Shown here piece after piece: positions 5,773 through 7,664 of a DNA stretch of 7,664 bases. Source of the DNA: Propionibacteriaceae bacterium (GTDB lineage Bacteria; Actinomycetota; Actinomycetes; Propionibacteriales; Propionibacteriaceae). The notes below the pieces were generated by a model. That model saw nothing but the letters and a program-made list of their open reading frames with translations, was not told the DNA's origin and did not search any database. The stretch covers positions 1 through 7,664 of the forward strand of contig JAJTCL010000260.1 of NCBI GenBank assembly GCA_021323255.1, given 5' to 3'. The position numbers and the translations under genes are program-made. How positions within the stretch are numbered: position 1 is the stretch's first letter; each line of letters begins with the position of its first letter.

Positions 5773-7509
5773 TCATGCTGCAGCCTCTTCTGCGCTGAGC
5801 TGGGAATCGACGATCTCCACATAGGTAGCACAGCTTGCGAGAAGCTCCTCGTGGGTACCGCAGCCGACGATCTCGCCGTGCTCTAGTACAACGATTTTGT
5901 CCGCGTCGGCGATCGTCGCCACCCGCTGCCCGACGATGATCACTGCGGCGTCGGCCGTTTCCCGTTTCAACGTCGCGCGGAGCCGAGCGTCGGTGGCCAC
6001 GTCCAGCGCTGAGAAGGAGTCGTCGAAGACATAGATTTCCGGCCGCTTCAGCAACGCCCGTGCAATCGACAGGCGCTGGCGCTGGCCGCCAGAGACGTTG
6101 GTGCCGCCCTGGGAGATGGACCCCTCCAGCTGGCCGGGCATCTCGCGTACGAAGTCCTCAGCCTGAGCCACCCGAAGCGCCCGCCACAGCTCTTCATCGG
6201 TAGCATCCGGCTGGCCGTATCGCAGGTTGCTGGCGACGCTGCCCGAGAAGAGGAAGGCCTTTTGCGGCACCAATCCGATCCGGCTCCAAAGCAGCTCAGG
6301 GTCGCAGTCTCGCACCTCGACGCCATCCACCTTGACCGAACCGCCGGTGGCATCGAAGAGCCGTGGGATCAGCGAAATCAGGGTGGATTTGCCGGCGCCG
6401 GTGGAACCGATGATCGCAGTCGTCTGTCCAGGTTCAGCGGTGAACGTGATCTTCCGCAGCACCGGCGATTCCGCTCCAGGATAGGTGAAATCGGTGTCCT
6501 GGAAGGAAACCACGCCCGCGGCCCGCAGCTCGGTGACCGGATGCTGCGGCGGCACCACTGAGGAGTTGGTCTTCAAGACCTCCTGGATCCGTTCGGCGCT
6601 GACCGCAGCCCGCGGCGCGATCATCAGTAGGAAGGTCGCCATCATGACCGACATCAAGATCTGAATCAGGTAGGTCAGGAAAGCCGTCAGCGCCCCGATC
6701 TGCATCTCGCCGGCATCGATGCGCCAGGCACCAAACCACAACACTGCAACGCTGGAGATGTTCATGATGAACATCACGATCGGAAAGATCGAGGCCATGT
6801 ACCGACCCGCGGAAGTGGCCGTGTCGGTGAGTTCGGTGTTGGCACGTGCGAAACGCGCTGTCTCGTACGGTTCGCGGACGAACGCGCGAACCACCCGGAT
6901 GCCGGTGATCTGCTCCCGCAGGATCCGGTTGACATTGTCGATCCTGGTCTGCATCAGCCGGAACAACGGACCCATCTTGCGGATCACCAGATAGATCGAC
7001 AACGCGAGCACCGGCATCGCGACTGCAACCAGCCACGACAGCCCCACATCAGTGCGCAGCGCCATGAAGATGCCGCCGATCATGGTGATCGGCGCTGCCA
7101 CGAACATGGTGCCGCCCATCAGCACCAGCATCTGCACCTGCTGTACATCGTTGGTGTTGCGAGTGATCAACGTCGGCGCACCGAAGTAGTTGAGTTCTCG
7201 GGAAGAGAAGGAGAGCACGCGTTTGAACAGTGCCTCTCGTACGTCATGGCCGAAGCTCATCGCCGTTTTGGCGCCCAGGTACGTGGCCCAGATGGAGCAG
7301 CCGACCTGGACCAACGCAACGCCGAGCATGATCGCGCCGGTACGCCAGATGTAGCCGGTGTCACCCTTGGCCACGCCCTCATCGATGATCGCCGCGTTCA
7401 GGCTTGGCAGCAGCAGCGCAGCCATGGTGCCGGCGAGCGACAAGATCAGCAGTCCCACAATTGGACGCTGGTAGCGAGCGAGGTAGGTGCGGAGCAGCCG
7501 GATCAGCAT
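5773..7509 (-). CDS. ABC exporter half-transporter, degenerate-site subunit of a heterodimer
   Basis: The 578-residue protein has an N-terminal six-helix exporter domain (first helix about 17-37, last ending near 297) and an ATPase domain from ~333. Walker A is GSTGAGKST (368-376), Q-loop Gln416, intact signature NVSGGQ (471-476), Walker B IYVFD ending at Asp496, and D-loop SALD (500-503). Asp497 occupies the catalytic Glu position and Gln528 (IIVGQRV) the switch His position. These are the hallmark substitutions of the degenerate ATP site in heterodimeric exporters such as TM287/288, and they complement the SAGEK signature of the downstream partner. The substrate cannot be predicted; multidrug or lipid export is usual for the family. 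ATG 7509 has GGAG ten nt upstream and overlaps the preceding gene by 7 nt; its TGA overlaps the next ATG. The gene is intact, but its partner is frameshifted. Confidence 0.93.
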   Translation of the reverse strand: MLIRLLRTYLARYQRPIVGLLILSLAGTMAALLLPSLNAAIIDEGVAKGDTGYIWRTGAIMLGVALVQVGCSIWATYLGAKTAMSFGHDVREALFKRVLSFSSRELNYFGAPTLITRNTNDVQQVQMLVLMGGTMFVAAPITMIGGIFMALRTDVGLSWLVAVAMPVLALSIYLVIRKMGPLFRLMQTRIDNVNRILREQITGIRVVRAFVREPYETARFARANTELTDTATSAGRYMASIFPIVMFIMNISSVAVLWFGAWRIDAGEMQIGALTAFLTYLIQILMSVMMATFLLMIAPRAAVSAERIQEVLKTNSSVVPPQHPVTELRAAGVVSFQDTDFTYPGAESPVLRKITFTAEPGQTTAIIGSTGAGKSTLISLIPRLFDATGGSVKVDGVEVRDCDPELLWSRIGLVPQKAFLFSGSVASNLRYGQPDATDEELWRALRVAQAEDFVREMPGQLEGSISQGGTNVSGGQRQRLSIARALLKRPEIYVFDDSFSALDVATDARLRATLKRETADAAVIIVGQRVATIADADKIVVLEHGEIVGCGTHEELLASCATYVEIVDSQLSAEEAAA

Positions 7510-7664
7510 GATGCCCGCTCTCCATCTGGTCCCGGGCGCCGGCGGATGCCGTACAGAACAAGATCAACGATCTGCTGCGGTTGGGCGAGGCGCTGATCAC
7601 CGAGAATGGGATGAGTGATGGAAAAGGTGATGGTCCGCAGAGCGCTGGCTGCCTCCATGACGTC
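7503..7664 (-). CDS. C-terminal end of a probable TetR-type transcriptional regulator (cut by window edge)
   Basis: An open frame enters from the right edge and encodes 53 residues ending ...QQIVDLVLYGIRRRPGPDGERASC before a TGA at 7505-7503. The helical QIVDLVLYGIRR ending is typical of the ligand-binding domain tail of TetR/AcrR regulators. The position, first in an operon with an exporter pair, fits a self-encoded repressor of that exporter. The stop overlaps the exporter ATG by 7 nt, so the genes are probably co-transcribed and translationally coupled. The DNA-binding domain is outside the window, so the family call rests on a short tail plus context; MarR or another family is possible. 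Confidence 0.6.
   Translation of the reverse strand, partial: DVMEAASALRTITFSITHPILGDQRLAQPQQIVDLVLYGIRRRPGPDGERASC

Larger units (their letters stand above)
3579..5776 (-). pseudogene. Frameshifted ABC exporter half-transporter, consensus-site subunit of a heterodimer
   Basis: A membrane-domain fragment starts at ATG 5776 and reads to a TGA at 4552-4550. The nucleotide-binding domain continues in another frame from about 4568 to 3579. Joined, they would make roughly 740 residues: a hydrophilic extension (~1-75), transmembrane helices from ~103, then the ATPase domain. Numbered from ATG 4568, the ATPase has Walker A GPTGAGKTT (98-106), Q-loop Gln146, a degenerate signature NISAGEKQ (201-208), Walker B LLILDE with catalytic Glu227, and switch His258. 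It therefore supplies the canonical ATP site of a heterodimeric multidrug or lipid exporter whose partner is the upstream gene. The ATG overlaps that gene's TGA (ATGA), with GAGG seven nt upstream. Frame is lost at ~4570 before TM6, so a working product is unlikely unless the lesion is a sequencing error. An orphan ATPase started at ATG 4568 is possible but has no ribosome site. Confidence 0.88.

Noticed and set aside
6000..6040. Asp for Glu in the first exporter's Walker B as a damaging mutation.
   Set aside because: The matching Gln in its switch and SAGEK in the partner's signature show a normal heterodimer degenerate site.

Overview
The window is GC-rich and gene-dense. It has GTG/TTG starts, candidate leaderless TANNNT promoters close to start codons, and protein families typical of high-GC Gram-positive bacteria: a five-helix membrane sulfite-oxidase-like protein, a DUF559 protein with an AbiEi-like N-terminus, and a regulator-ABC-ABC operon. 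I infer an actinobacterium (Actinomycetota). I cannot name the genus from sequence alone.

Layout, left to right. (1) 1-236, minus: the N-terminal part of NAD(P) transhydrogenase subunit alpha, cut by the window edge. (2) 258-307: a perfect 50-bp palindrome between the transhydrogenase start and the next gene's stop. (3) 319-1887, minus: a membrane-anchored molybdopterin oxidoreductase with five predicted helices and an internal twin-arginine motif. (4) 1987-2568, plus: an AlkB-type DNA/RNA demethylase, divergent from gene 3 and probably leaderless. (5) 2672-3571, plus: a protein with a winged-helix (AbiEi-like) N-terminus and a DUF559 nuclease-fold C-terminus. (6) 3579-7664, minus: an operon read right to left. 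It starts with the C-terminal tail of a probable TetR-type regulator, continues with a complete ABC exporter half-transporter (5773-7509), and ends with a second half-transporter (3579-5776). These genes overlap by 7 and 4 nt, so translational coupling is likely.

The two half-transporters form the asymmetric pair expected of a heterodimeric ABC exporter. The first carries a degenerate Walker B and switch (Asp for the catalytic Glu, Gln for the switch His). The second carries the canonical Glu and His but a degenerate ABC signature (SAGEK). The second gene is broken. Its reading frame is lost at about 4570, where a stretch corresponding to roughly nine residues at the start of TM6 is missing; about 28 nt deleted fits exactly. 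As written, the exporter cannot be made in its normal form.

The same broken gene holds two kinds of apparently extraneous DNA: a repeat-rich N-terminal extension (38-nt and 13-nt periods, neither a multiple of three) and an in-frame insert of about 54 nt in the nucleotide-binding domain. Both contain the core GGGAGCGA on the coding strand. They look like small dispersed repeats that have entered coding sequence, and with the frameshift and the 50-bp palindrome they are the most interesting points in the window.
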